A DNA stretch of 64,000 nucleotides from Aquabacterium soli (GTDB lineage: Bacteria > Pseudomonadota > Gammaproteobacteria > Burkholderiales > Burkholderiaceae_C). Below the pieces are notes generated by a model, which did no database searches, was not told the origin of the DNA, and saw only the letters and a list, made by a program, of their open reading frames with translations. Location of the stretch: the NCBI RefSeq assembly GCF_003933735.1, contig NZ_RSED01000001.1, positions 410,704 to 474,703 on the forward strand, read 5' to 3'. Shown piece after piece: positions 23,623 to 32,302 of the stretch. The position numbers and the translations under genes are program-made. The stretch's first letter is position 1. Each line of letters begins with the position of its first letter.

Positions 23623-23638
23623 TGCACGGCACAAGCCA
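23623..23638 (-). promoter_or_regulatory. Candidate sigma-54 promoter of the PEP-CTERM gene
   Basis: Reading the minus strand, TGGCTTGTGCCGTGCA has GG and GC separated by 10 bases, as in the -24/-12 consensus TGGCACG-N4-TTGCA; 13 of the 16 positions agree if the four N positions are counted. A start near 23612 would give a leader of about 140 bases. Control of PEP-CTERM genes by sigma-54 and a PrsR-type activator is known in other proteobacteria. This site is a visual match only. Confidence 0.5.
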
Positions 23639-23691
23639 ATGGGCTCATGGGGCGTGACAGTCGGCTGTGAAATTCACGCAAGACCTGATCT

Positions 23692-23725
23692 GTTCGGATC
23701 ACTCGACTCAAAGCCGTTCGGATCA
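23692..23725. repeat. Direct repeat GTTCGGATCA, possible activator sites
   Basis: GTTCGGATCA occurs at 23692-23701 and again at 23716-23725, 24 bases apart, within the 307-base gap between the ankyrin and PEP-CTERM genes. The first copy also lies in the palindrome TGATC-N6-GATCA. They lie about 80-115 bases upstream of the predicted sigma-54 start, where enhancer-binding proteins usually bind. The rest of the gap holds no gene that I can see. Confidence 0.45.
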
Positions 23726-23777
23726 GTCCGGCAGGTCGGTGAAGTTCAGCCCCTTCAAACAGGGGGGCGTCCGCGAC

Positions 23778-24668
23778 TCATGGTGTTGTGATGATGAGAT
23801 CGGGTGGCTTGTCCATCAGCACCTGCGTGAGTGGGTGTGCCACTTGCACGCCGCGCGCCTGCAGCCAGTCGGCGGCTTCGAACCGCCGCCCCAATGCTGC
23901 CGCATGCAAGGCGTTGAGCCCGTGCTGATCAGGGGTGTCTGCCGGCAGGCCCCAAGCCGCCAGGGCTTCCATCGCCGGGATATGTCCGCCCAATGCGGCC
24001 TCTGACAGGGCGTGGCGCCCGTCGCGGTTCCACACCATCGGGTCGGCCTTGGCCTTGAGCAGTTGCTGGACGACCCGGGTGTGACCGGTGCGTGCCGCCA
24101 GGTGCAGCGGTGCCTGGCCATTCGCAGACACGCGATTCGCATCGGCATGGGCGCGCAGCAGTTCACGCACCACCAGTTCGTGGCCACGCATGGCGGCGGC
24201 GGCCAGTGGCGTGAGCCCATTCACGCCGCGCCGATCAGGGTCAGCGCCGCGGCGCAGCAGGTCCTGTACGGTGGGCAACTCGCCAGCGCGCGCCGCCAGG
24301 GTGAGCAAGGTGGCCCCGTCCTGGTCGCGGACGTCGGGGTTGGGCTGGTGCGCCTTGAGCTCTTCCGCCAGGGCTGGCCAGCGGCCCTGATGGGCCAGCG
24401 CCAATGCAGTGCGTGCACGGATCGGCACAGTGGGTGCATCGGCCTCGGACCATGGGCCGCCCTGGCGCAGCACGCTGAACTGCGCCTCGTCCCGTGGGCC
24501 GGTGCGGGGCGGTTCCGCCAGCGGCTGCGTGAAATCGCTGAACTCATGGACATCGCTGTGCACTTGCGTCGACATCTGGGCCGGCGGTGCGATCTGGGCT
24601 GTTGCGGCCGAGGCCACGCAAAAGGCCAGCCCAAGCAGTGAGAGGGAGATGGGGAGTCTGTCATTCAT
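23778..24668 (-). CDS. Secreted ankyrin-repeat protein
   Basis: A 296-residue protein. It has a signal peptide (SLSLLGLAFCVASAATA, cleavage near 24) and a non-repeat segment to about residue 95. Four or five ankyrin repeats of about 33 residues follow, for example DGATLLTLAARAGELPTVQD, NGLTPLAAAAMRGHELVVRE and NGQAPLHLAARTGHTRVVQQ. Ankyrin repeats bind proteins, and a periplasmic location is implied by the signal. ATG 24668 starts the signal peptide cleanly; the frame is open further upstream without one. It is divergent from the membrane protein at 24893 across a 224-base shared control region. Partner and role are unknown. Confidence 0.85.
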   Translation of the reverse strand: MNDRLPISLSLLGLAFCVASAATAQIAPPAQMSTQVHSDVHEFSDFTQPLAEPPRTGPRDEAQFSVLRQGGPWSEADAPTVPIRARTALALAHQGRWPALAEELKAHQPNPDVRDQDGATLLTLAARAGELPTVQDLLRRGADPDRRGVNGLTPLAAAAMRGHELVVRELLRAHADANRVSANGQAPLHLAARTGHTRVVQQLLKAKADPMVWNRDGRHALSEAALGGHIPAMEALAAWGLPADTPDQHGLNALHAAALGRRFEAADWLQARGVQVAHPLTQVLMDKPPDLIITTP

Positions 24669-24689
24669 GCAACGGCACTGTAGGCAGCG

Positions 24690-24721
24690 CACGTGACAGC
24701 ACGGCCGCCCACATGACAGCA
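24690..24721. repeat. Direct repeat CACRTGACAGCA in divergent promoter region
   Basis: CACGTGACAGCA (24690-24701) and CACATGACAGCA (24710-24721) differ at one base and are 20 bases apart, close to two helical turns. They lie just upstream of the ankyrin gene start and could be regulator sites. Confidence 0.4.
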
Positions 24722-24803
24722 GCGCATGGCTCTTAAGGACTACGCCGTGAGCCGGGCGGAAGGCTTGCGTCTTGCCCTGGCGCGTGCCCGTCGCCTGGCC
24801 ACT

Positions 24804-24817
24804 GGTCCGAACGGACC
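24804..24817. promoter_or_regulatory. Palindrome GGTCCG-AA-CGGACC
   Basis: A perfect 6-bp inverted repeat with a 2-base spacer in the region between divergent genes 23778 and 24893. It has the shape of an operator for a dimeric regulator. No cognate regulator is evident nearby. Confidence 0.4.
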
Positions 24818-24892
24818 CATGGCGAGCCTGGCGCGACACAGCGCTGTCAGAGGGGATGGCGATACTGGTCAGGCACAGGGAGGTGTGATGTC

Positions 24893-25966
24893 ATGAGCGC
24901 GCAGTTGGGAGAGTGGTTGTCAAGGGGCTTGTACCGCCACCGCAAACGTTTGCTGTGGTTGGGGCTGGCTGTGCTCAGTGGCGTGGCGGTGGCTGGCTGG
25001 TCGGCCTGGTCCGCCAAGCCCGTGCGGGCCTCGGAGGCCATGGCCTTGCCTGGCAGCAGTTTGGGGGCGCAGCCTGTGCCTGCGTCATTGGCGGTCACGG
25101 CCGATGAGCAGGCCTTGTTCCAGACCGCATGCCAGGGACCGGCCACGCGCCGGTTGGTCCAGCAGGCCCGCAACAACTGCGAGCGCTTCGTCAATCACCC
25201 GACCCTCGCCGGCCAGGCGCATGCCGTCCTTGCGGCCTTGTTGACCGAACCACCGCTGCAGGATCTGGAGCGTGCGGTCGAGCATGCGCGGCAGGCCGTG
25301 CGCCTGGGCAATGAGCGTGGTGATTTCATCCTGGCCCTGCTGATGCTGTCTGGCCATGCGCAACCCTGGAGCCTCGACCAGGCCCGCGATCTGCTGACGC
25401 GGGCCCAAGGCAAAGGCGCGGCCGTGGCCTCCCAATACCTGCAGCGTCTGGCCGCGCAAGACCAGTGCCCAGGCCAGGCCTCGCTCAAGCCCTTGGGTGT
25501 GCCCTTGTTCTGCCTGTACCGCGCGGAGGTGCTGCAGCAGTTGCAGGCGCGAGGCATGAAGCACCGCGCCTACGGTGAGGATGACTGGCGTGACGAACTG
25601 TCGCCCGGGGATGCGATCGGGGCGCAGTCCGTTGATCTGCTGTTCGATGTCGACCCGGCAGACCACCTGCCTCGTCTGGCACGCATGCGGTATGTGTTCG
25701 ATGCGGGATTGCAGGGTCAGGTGCGTTGGATCGAACTGTTCGATGGCTTGACACAGCGGTATGGCGCGGCGCACTCCAACCAGCGCGGGCAGCACGCGGC
25801 CTGGCCCATGCCGGATGGCACCGTGGTGCGCCTGAGCCGCGATGGTGAGCGCTGTGTCGTGGCCTATGAACATCCGGAGCGGCTGCGGCAGCGCGACCTG
25901 CACCTGGCCAGGTTGCGCGACGGCGTACGGCAGGCCCGCCTGCTGGCGGAAGCCCACGCCTTGTGA
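24893..25966 (+). CDS. Membrane-anchored protein of unknown function
   Basis: A 357-residue protein. A short basic N-terminus (YRHRKRLLWLG) leads into one membrane helix (about 20-40, LWLGLAVLSGVAVAGWSAW), leaving a large periplasmic domain of about 315 residues. The domain is Leu/Ala/Gln-rich and mostly helical. Residues 70-210 have TPR- or SEL1-like spacing (LERAVEHARQAVRLGNERGD, ARDLLTRAQGKGAAVASQYL), but no repeat is clear enough to name. Four cysteines (QTACQG, NNCERF, QDQCPG, LFCLYR) could form disulfides. The C-terminal part (VRWIELFDGLTQRYG to VVAYEHPERLRQRDL) is a small mixed fold. I do not recognise the family. Confidence 0.65.
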   Translation: MSAQLGEWLSRGLYRHRKRLLWLGLAVLSGVAVAGWSAWSAKPVRASEAMALPGSSLGAQPVPASLAVTADEQALFQTACQGPATRRLVQQARNNCERFVNHPTLAGQAHAVLAALLTEPPLQDLERAVEHARQAVRLGNERGDFILALLMLSGHAQPWSLDQARDLLTRAQGKGAAVASQYLQRLAAQDQCPGQASLKPLGVPLFCLYRAEVLQQLQARGMKHRAYGEDDWRDELSPGDAIGAQSVDLLFDVDPADHLPRLARMRYVFDAGLQGQVRWIELFDGLTQRYGAAHSNQRGQHAAWPMPDGTVVRLSRDGERCVVAYEHPERLRQRDLHLARLRDGVRQARLLAEAHAL

Positions 25967-26035
25967 GGTCTTGACCAGGCGGTCCGATGGGAACCCTTCT
26001 AGGGGGGCGCACAATGATCCTCATCGGAGGATCCC

Positions 26036-26350
26036 ATGCCCATCAAATTCAAAAGCAAAGCCGCCGCCGACCTGCTCATGGTCAGCGCCCACGCCGAAGC
26101 CCTGCTCAGGACCCTGGGCAAGACCGCGACCCAGCCAGGCATCCTGGAACCGCAGGACATGCCCCGCGCCCTGGCCACGCTGCAAGGCCTGCCGGACGAG
26201 CTGCCCAAGCCGGACGACGCTGCGGATGGCGAACGGACGAATGACGACGCGCCCGATGATCAAGTGCCGCCCCGCACACGCGCCTGGCCCCTGGTGCAGA
26301 TGATCCAGCGCGCGCTGAACGCCAACGAGCCCGTGGTCTGGGGTGTCTAG
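26036..26350 (+). CDS. DUF1840 domain protein
   Basis: A 104-residue cytoplasmic protein, MPIKFKSKAAADLLM to VVWGV, matching in length and ends the DUF1840 family of betaproteobacteria, whose role is unknown. The start is fixed by GGAGG six bases upstream of ATG 26036. The middle (about 55-80) is acidic and low in complexity, and the C-terminus holds WPLVQMIQRALNANEPVVWG. A CACAAT -10-like element at 26010-26015 suggests its own promoter. Confidence 0.85.
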   Translation: MPIKFKSKAAADLLMVSAHAEALLRTLGKTATQPGILEPQDMPRALATLQGLPDELPKPDDAADGERTNDDAPDDQVPPRTRAWPLVQMIQRALNANEPVVWGV

Positions 26351-26410
26351 CCCCTCTGGCGCAAAACCGCTGCGCTCATCGGGGCTGTTGATTTCAGGCA
26401 TCATGTTGCG

Positions 26411-27127
26411 ATGCAGCATGACGCCACCCGCCTGGTCATCGTCCGCCATGGCGAGACCGCCTGGAACCTCGACACCCGCATCCAGGGCCACACCGACATC
26501 CCGCTGAACGAGCGGGGCCGCTGGCAGGCACGTCAAACCGGTCTGGCCTTGCGTGACGAGGGCATCGACGCCATCTACACGAGCGACCTGCTGCGCGCTG
26601 CACAAACCGCCGAAGCCATCGCCCAGGCCTGCGGACTCGAACCCCTGCGCGATGTCGGCCTGCGTGAGCGCCATTTCGGCCGCTTCGAAGGCCTCACGCA
26701 TGACCAGATTGCAGCGCAATGGCCTGAAGAGGCCCGCCGCTGGCGGCAGCGCGATCCTGGCTACGGCCCCGAAGGCGGCGAGGTGCTGACGGATTTCTAC
26801 GAGCGTGCCGTGGGCACCGCCGAGCGCCTGGCGCGGGCGCACCCAGGACAGACCATCGCGCTGGTGGCACACGGCGGCGTGCTCGATTGTTTCTACCGGG
26901 CGGCCACGCGGGTGGGCATGTCGGCGCCGCGCTCATGGCAGATCGCCAATGCCAGCATCAACCGGCTGCTGCACTCACCCGAAGGTTTTGTCCTGGTGGG
27001 CTGGGCCGATACCCGCCACCTGGACGAGCCTGGCGGCGAGGGCCTGGACGAAAGCACCGATGGCGCCACCACCGGCAGCGCGCCCGGGCCGTTCACTCAC
27101 CCCGCCGACCTGAGCCCGGCCAGGTAG
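26411..27127 (+). CDS. Histidine phosphatase family protein (GpmB/CobC-like)
   Basis: A 238-residue enzyme of the phosphoglycerate-mutase/histidine-phosphatase superfamily. The signature VIVRHGETAWNLDTRIQGH gives the catalytic His at about residue 12. The acidic catalytic region is LRERHFGRFEGLTHD, and the second catalytic His is in VAHGGVLDCFYRA (about residue 155). Substrate is not clear: homologues act as phosphatases on sugar phosphates or alpha-ribazole phosphate, or as GpmB-like proteins. The last 30 residues are Gly/Ala/Pro-rich and overlap the 3' end of the convergent tetR gene by 31 bases. Confidence 0.88.
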   Translation: MQHDATRLVIVRHGETAWNLDTRIQGHTDIPLNERGRWQARQTGLALRDEGIDAIYTSDLLRAAQTAEAIAQACGLEPLRDVGLRERHFGRFEGLTHDQIAAQWPEEARRWRQRDPGYGPEGGEVLTDFYERAVGTAERLARAHPGQTIALVAHGGVLDCFYRAATRVGMSAPRSWQIANASINRLLHSPEGFVLVGWADTRHLDEPGGEGLDESTDGATTGSAPGPFTHPADLSPAR

Positions 27128-27714
27128 ACATCCAGTGCCTGCTGACCAGCCTCCACCAGCGGAAACAGGCTGGGCTCGAGCATCCACAGATCGATCAGGC
27201 CCGTGATGATGGCCATGATGGAGGTGGCCACCGACCGGGGCGACACGCTCTGCTGGGCAACGCCCAGGGCCTGCGCCTCGCGCACGGCGCTCTCGATATG
27301 GCCCCGGCAACGCAGGTGAACCTCCAGCCGGCGCTCCAGTGCGCCGGCCATCTCGCCCACGAACGGGGCCTGCCGCACGGCAATGCCCATCACGCGGCGC
27401 GTGCGCTCGTCGTCCGTGATCAGCCTCAGCGACATCAGCATGGCTTCGCGCAGCTGGAACATCGGGTCCTTGCCCGGGTGCTCCGTGAGGTCTTTGAGGG
27501 CCTCCTCCATGGGTGTCACGATGCGGTCCATCATCGCGCTGAACAATGCGGCCTTGTCCTCGAAGTGCCAGTAGATGGCCCCCCGCGTCATGCCCGCAGC
27601 CTGCGCGATGTCTTGCAGGGAGGTGCGCGCCACACCCTTGTTGCTGAACACCACTTCGGCGGTGTCCAGCAACTTTTCGCGGGTGAGTTGGGCGTCTTCC
27701 TTGGTCCGTCTCAT
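27097..27714 (-). CDS. TetR/AcrR-family repressor of the RND efflux operon
   Basis: A 205-residue regulator. Residues about 10-57 are the TetR helix-turn-helix, with AEVVFSNKGVARTSLQDIAQ and the recognition segment GMTRGAIYWHFEDKAALF, the TRGAIYWHF form typical of AcrR, TtgR and MexZ-like efflux repressors. The C-terminal ligand domain contains DERTRRVMGIAVRQAPF. It is divergent from the RND adaptor gene, and the inverted repeat at 27773-27794 lies between them. It most likely represses both itself and the pump until a drug or solvent binds. The 3' end overlaps the phosphatase gene. Confidence 0.93.
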   Translation of the reverse strand: MRRTKEDAQLTREKLLDTAEVVFSNKGVARTSLQDIAQAAGMTRGAIYWHFEDKAALFSAMMDRIVTPMEEALKDLTEHPGKDPMFQLREAMLMSLRLITDDERTRRVMGIAVRQAPFVGEMAGALERRLEVHLRCRGHIESAVREAQALGVAQQSVSPRSVATSIMAIITGLIDLWMLEPSLFPLVEAGQQALDVYLAGLRSAG

Positions 27715-27772
27715 GATTTGGAATTTGGGGCAATGTCCTCAGATTTCCAGGTATTGTCAGGCACATTCATGC

Positions 27773-27794
27773 ATACATACAAGAATGTATGTAT
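27773..27794. promoter_or_regulatory. AcrR-like operator between tetR and the RND operon
   Basis: ATACATAC-AAGAAT-GTATGTAT is a perfect 8-bp inverted repeat with a 6-base spacer. It closely resembles the E. coli AcrR operator (TACATACATT...AATGTATGTA). TATATT at 27792-27797 could be a -10 for the pump operon, so the site would overlap the promoter. Confidence 0.85.
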
Positions 27795-27848
27795 ATTCCC
27801 TGCTCATTGGTTGACTAAGCAATTTTCCTTTTTGACGAGGTGTGTTCC

Positions 27849-29096
27849 ATGGCCATGCGACAACAGCAACAACAACAGGCAGGCCTCAGGGCCCACCCCG
27901 CATGGCGCGTGATGGGCGTCGCGGTGTGCGCCGTCACCTTGGCTGCGCTCGGCGCCTGCGGCAAGAAGGATGACAAGGCCGGTGCCGGGCAGATGCCGCC
28001 GCCGCAGGTGGGCGTGATCGCCGTGCAGCCTCAGACCGTGCCCCTGGTGACCGAGTTGCCTGGCCGGCTGGAGGCTTCCCGCATCGCGCAGGTGCGTGCA
28101 CGCGCGGCCGGCGTGGTGCAAAAGCGCACCTTCGTCGAAGGCTCGGACGTGAAGGCCGGGCAGTTGCTGTTCCAGATCGACCCGAGCACCTACCAGGCCT
28201 CTTATGACAGCGCCCGAGCGACCCTGGCCAAGGCCGAGGCCAACCTGAACCAGGCCACCGCCCTGGCCGAGCGCTACAAGCCCCTGCAGGAAGCCAAGGC
28301 TGTCAGCCCACAGGAATACCTGAACGCGCAGGTGGCGCAACGCCAGGCGCAGGCCGACGTGGCCACCGCCAAGGCCGCCGTGCAGACCGCGCAGATCAAC
28401 CTGGGCTACGCCTCGGTCACCTCGCCCATCAGTGGCCGCATCGGGCGTGCGCTGGTCACCGAAGGTGCCTTGGTGGGGCAGGGCGAAACCACCCAGCTGG
28501 CCACCGTGCAGCAGATCAACCCGCTGTACGTGAACTTCACCCAGTCGGCCACGGAGGCGCTGCGCCTGAAGCGGGCCATGGAGTCCGGCAAGCTGGACAA
28601 GGCCGGTGCGCAGGGCACCGTGGTCAAGGTGGTGCTGGACGACGGCACGGAGTACCCGCTGGACGGCAAGCTGCTGTTCGCCGATCTGTCGGTGGACAGC
28701 ACCTCGGGCCAGGTCAGCCTGCGCGCCGAGCTGCCCAACCCCCAAGGTGCCTTGCTGCCCGGCCTGTATGTGCGCGTGCGGCTGGAGCAGGCCCAGGTGC
28801 AGGGTGGCATCCTGATCCCGCAGCAGGCGGTCACCCGCGCTGCGCAAGGCGACACCGTGATGGTGGTCGATGCGCAAGGCCAGGTCGCCACGCGCCCGGT
28901 CAAGCTGGGCGGCGCGCTGGGCAACCAGTGGGTGGTGACCGACGGCCTCAAGGCGGGCGAGCAGGTGATGGTGGACGGCTTCCAGAAAGTTCGCCCCAAG
29001 CAGCCCGTCAAGGCCGTGCCCTGGACGCCGCCAGCGGCAGGCGCCGCTTCGCAGGCCTCGGCGCCTGCCTCCGCGCCGGCCGCGGTCGCCAAGTGA
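27849..29096 (+). CDS. RND efflux periplasmic adaptor (AcrA/MexA/TtgA type)
   Basis: A 415-residue membrane-fusion lipoprotein. The signal ends in a lipobox, AALGACGKKDD, with lipidation at Cys. The barrel-sandwich/lipoyl halves are at about 55-105 (PGRLEASRIAQVRARAAGVV) and 185-220 (YASVTSPISGRIGRALVTEG), separated by an alpha-hairpin rich in Ala and Gln. The beta-barrel and membrane-proximal domains follow (LLPGLYVRVRLEQAQ, ILIPQQAVTRAAQGDTVMV). The adaptor joins the inner-membrane pump to the OprM-type channel. ATG 27849 has GAGG 8 bases upstream and is preferred over 27840. The C-terminal Ala/Pro/Ser tail is typical of the group. Confidence 0.95.
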   Translation: MAMRQQQQQQAGLRAHPAWRVMGVAVCAVTLAALGACGKKDDKAGAGQMPPPQVGVIAVQPQTVPLVTELPGRLEASRIAQVRARAAGVVQKRTFVEGSDVKAGQLLFQIDPSTYQASYDSARATLAKAEANLNQATALAERYKPLQEAKAVSPQEYLNAQVAQRQAQADVATAKAAVQTAQINLGYASVTSPISGRIGRALVTEGALVGQGETTQLATVQQINPLYVNFTQSATEALRLKRAMESGKLDKAGAQGTVVKVVLDDGTEYPLDGKLLFADLSVDSTSGQVSLRAELPNPQGALLPGLYVRVRLEQAQVQGGILIPQQAVTRAAQGDTVMVVDAQGQVATRPVKLGGALGNQWVVTDGLKAGEQVMVDGFQKVRPKQPVKAVPWTPPAAGAASQASAPASAPAAVAK

Positions 29097-29152
29097 TCAC
29101 GCGCCACGCCCGTTCTCACTGATCCAGACATCCCGCCTGCCGGAGACCTTCC

Positions 29153-32100
29153 ATGGCCCAGTTTTTCATTGATCGCCCCATCTTTGCGTGGGTGATCGCC
29201 CTCTTCATCCTGGTGTTGGGGGGCGCCGCGATCACGCAGTTGCCGATCGCGCAGTACCCCAACGTGGCACCGCCTGCGGTGGTCATCAGCGCCACCTACC
29301 CCGGTGCCTCCGCCAAGACGCTGGACGAATCCGTCATCAGCGTGATCGAGCTCGAGCTCAACGGCGCGCCCGGCCTGGCCTACATGGAGTCGGTCAGCCA
29401 GGCCAACGGCTCTGGTTCGATCACCGTGACCTTCGAGCCCGGCACCAACATCGACCTGGCCCAGGTGGAAGTGCAGAACCGCCTGTCGCGGGCCACGCCA
29501 CGGCTGCCCGCCGCGGTGACGCAGCAGGGCGTGCGGGTGGACAAGTCACGCAGCAACTTCCTGATGTTCGTGATGCTGTCGTCCACCAACCCGCAGTACG
29601 ACCCGATCGCACTGGGGGATTACGCTTCGCGCAACATCCTGCCCGAGCTGCAGCGCCTGAACGGCATCGGCCAGGCCCAGTTGTTCGGTACCGAGCGCGC
29701 CATGCGCGTGTGGCTGGACCCGGCCAAGCTGGTGGCCTACAACCTGGCGGCCTCCGATGTGAACAGCGCCATCACCGCGCAGAACGCACTGATCCCGGCC
29801 GGTGGCCTGGGCGACCGCCCCAACGGCCCCGAACAGACCATGGCTGCCACGGTGGTCGTGCAGGGCCAGATGGCCAGCGTGGAAGAGTTCGGCAACATCG
29901 TGCTGCGCGCCAAGGCCGACGGCTCCACCGTGCGCCTGAAGGACGTCGCCCGCATCGAGCTGGGTGCCCAGACCTATGGCACCTACGCTCGCCTCAATGG
30001 CGAGCCCGCCGTGGGCATCGGCCTGCAGCTCTCGCCCTCGGGCAACGCCATGGCCACGGCCACGGCCGCCCGTGCCCGCATGGACGAGCTCAAGCGTTAC
30101 TTCCCCGAAGGTGTGGATTACTCCGTGCCTTACGACACCTCGGACTTCGTGAAGCTGTCCATTGAGCAGGTGGTGCACACGCTGCTCGAGGCCATGGTGC
30201 TGGTGTTCCTGGTGATGTACCTGTTCCTGCAGAACATCCGTTACACGCTGATCCCCACGCTGGTGGTGCCGGTGGCGCTGATGGGCACCTTTGGTGTGAT
30301 GCTGGCGGCGGGTTACTCCATCAACGTGCTGACCATGTTCGGCCTGGTGCTGGCCATCGGCATCCTGGTGGACGATGCCATCGTGGTGGTGGAGAACGTC
30401 GAGCGCCTGATGGTGCAGGAGGGCCTGTCGCCGCTGGACGCCACGCGCAAGGCGATGAAGCAGATCAGTGGCGCCGTGATCGGCATCACCGTGGTGCTGG
30501 TGTCTGTGTTCCTGCCCATGGCATTCTTCAGCGGCTCGGTGGGCAACATCTACCGCCAGTTCTCGATGTCGATGGCCGTGTCCATCGTGTTCTCGGCCTT
30601 CCTGGCGCTGAGCCTGACGCCGGCGCTGTGCGCCACGCTGCTCAAGCCGGCCGACCCGGATCACCATGAGCGCAAGGGCTTCTTCGGCTGGTTCAACCGC
30701 CGCTTCGTCAGCGTCACGCACGGCTATGAGGGCCTCACGGCACGCCTGCTCAAGCGCACAGGGCGTGTGCTGGTGATCTACCTGGTGCTGATCGGCGTGG
30801 TGGGCTGGCTGTACGCGCGCCTGCCCTCGTCCTTCCTGCCCGATGAAGACCAGGGCAACCTGATCGTCAGCGTGCAGCTGCCGCCGGGCGCCACCACCAA
30901 CCGCACCGAGTCCGTGATCTCGCAGGTCGAGCAGTTCTTCCTCAAGCAACCCGAGGTGAAGTCCATCGTGGGTGTGGTCGGCTTCAGCTTCTCCGGCAGC
31001 GGCCAGAACGCGGCGCTGGGCTTCGTCACGCTCAAGGACTGGAACGAGCGCTCGGGCAAGGAGCATGCGGCGCAGGCCGTGGCCGGCCGTGCCTTCGGTG
31101 CGCTGTCGGGCATCCGCGATGCGTTCATCTACCCGCTGAACCCGCCGGCCATCCGCGAACTGGGCAATGCCACCGGCTTCGCCATGCGCCTGCAGGACCG
31201 CGCCGGCCTGGGCCATGAGGCATTGCTCGCCGCCCGCAACCAGCTGCTGGGCATGGCGTCGCAAAGCAAGATCGTCACCGGCCTGCGGCCCGATGGCCTG
31301 GAGGATGCGCCACAGCTGCAGGTGGACATCGACCGCGACAAGGCGCAGGCCCTGGGCGTGGCGGTGAACGCGATCTCGTCGGCGCTGTCGACGAACCTGG
31401 GCTCGTCCTACGTGAACGATTTCCCCAACCAGGGGCGTCTGCAACGCGTCGTGGTGCAGGCCGATGCGGCCGCGCGTTCCACGCCAGAGGACATCCTCGC
31501 ACTGCAGGTGACCAACAACCAGGGGCAGAGCGTGCCGCTGTCGGCCTTTGCCACCACCCGCTGGATCACCGGCCAGATGCAGGCCGTGCGCTACAACGGC
31601 TACCCCGCCATGCGGATCGCCGGTGACGCCGCAGCCGGATTCAGCACGGGCCAGGCCATGGACGAGATGGAGAAGCTCGCCGCACAGTTGCCGCAGGGCA
31701 TCGGCCTGGAATGGACGGGCCTGTCGCGTGAAGAAAAGCTGTCGGGCTCGCAGGCCGCGATGCTGATGGCCTTCTCGCTGCTGGCCGTGTTCCTGTGCCT
31801 GGCCGCGCTGTACGAGAGCTGGGCCATCCCGTTGGCGGTGCTGCTGGTGGTGCCCCTGGGCATCCTGGGCTCGCTCACCGGCGTGACCTTGCGTGGCATG
31901 AACGACGACATCTTCTTCAAGGTGGCGCTGATCACCATCATGGGCCTGTCGGCCAAGAACGCCATCCTGATCATCGAGTTCGCCAAGGAACTGCACGAAC
32001 AGGGCAAGGGCCTGCTGGAGGCCACGCTGGAGGCCTGCCACCTGCGCTTCCGCCCCATCGTGATGACCTCGCTGGCCTTCATCCTGGGCGTGGTGCCGCT

Positions 32101-32302
32101 GTTCATTGCCTCGGGCGCCAGCTCGGGCGCGCAGCGCGCCATCGGCACCGGCGTGCTCAGTGGCATGATCGCGGCCACGGCGCTGGCGGTGTTCTTCGTT
32201 CCCGTGTTCTTCGTGGTGGTGCGCAAGCTGATCCCGCTCAAGCGCAAGCCGGCCGCTCCCACCCACACCGCTCCTGAGGTCGCCCATGATCCGCATGCTT
32301 AA
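29153..32302 (+). CDS. RND multidrug efflux permease (AcrB/MexB/TtgB, HAE-1 type)
   Basis: A 1049-residue inner-membrane proton/drug antiporter of normal family length. It starts MAQFFIDRPIFAWVIALFI. It has the twin Asp of membrane helix 4 in GILVDDAIVVVENVERL (about 407-408) and the Lys of helix 10 in GLSAKNAILIIEFAKE, which together form the proton relay. The periplasmic porter and docking domains lie between. It works as a trimer with the adaptor and the outer-membrane channel to expel hydrophobic drugs, dyes or solvents. The gene is 56 bases after the adaptor and overlaps the channel gene by 17 bases. Confidence 0.96.
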   Translation: MAQFFIDRPIFAWVIALFILVLGGAAITQLPIAQYPNVAPPAVVISATYPGASAKTLDESVISVIELELNGAPGLAYMESVSQANGSGSITVTFEPGTNIDLAQVEVQNRLSRATPRLPAAVTQQGVRVDKSRSNFLMFVMLSSTNPQYDPIALGDYASRNILPELQRLNGIGQAQLFGTERAMRVWLDPAKLVAYNLAASDVNSAITAQNALIPAGGLGDRPNGPEQTMAATVVVQGQMASVEEFGNIVLRAKADGSTVRLKDVARIELGAQTYGTYARLNGEPAVGIGLQLSPSGNAMATATAARARMDELKRYFPEGVDYSVPYDTSDFVKLSIEQVVHTLLEAMVLVFLVMYLFLQNIRYTLIPTLVVPVALMGTFGVMLAAGYSINVLTMFGLVLAIGILVDDAIVVVENVERLMVQEGLSPLDATRKAMKQISGAVIGITVVLVSVFLPMAFFSGSVGNIYRQFSMSMAVSIVFSAFLALSLTPALCATLLKPADPDHHERKGFFGWFNRRFVSVTHGYEGLTARLLKRTGRVLVIYLVLIGVVGWLYARLPSSFLPDEDQGNLIVSVQLPPGATTNRTESVISQVEQFFLKQPEVKSIVGVVGFSFSGSGQNAALGFVTLKDWNERSGKEHAAQAVAGRAFGALSGIRDAFIYPLNPPAIRELGNATGFAMRLQDRAGLGHEALLAARNQLLGMASQSKIVTGLRPDGLEDAPQLQVDIDRDKAQALGVAVNAISSALSTNLGSSYVNDFPNQGRLQRVVVQADAAARSTPEDILALQVTNNQGQSVPLSAFATTRWITGQMQAVRYNGYPAMRIAGDAAAGFSTGQAMDEMEKLAAQLPQGIGLEWTGLSREEKLSGSQAAMLMAFSLLAVFLCLAALYESWAIPLAVLLVVPLGILGSLTGVTLRGMNDDIFFKVALITIMGLSAKNAILIIEFAKELHEQGKGLLEATLEACHLRFRPIVMTSLAFILGVVPLFIASGASSGAQRAIGTGVLSGMIAATALAVFFVPVFFVVVRKLIPLKRKPAAPTHTAPEVAHDPHA

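Noticed and set aside
26893..27912. Plus-strand open frame running through tetR and its operator
   Set aside because: Opposite a clear TetR gene, rich in Gln/His/Gly, with no ribosome site.
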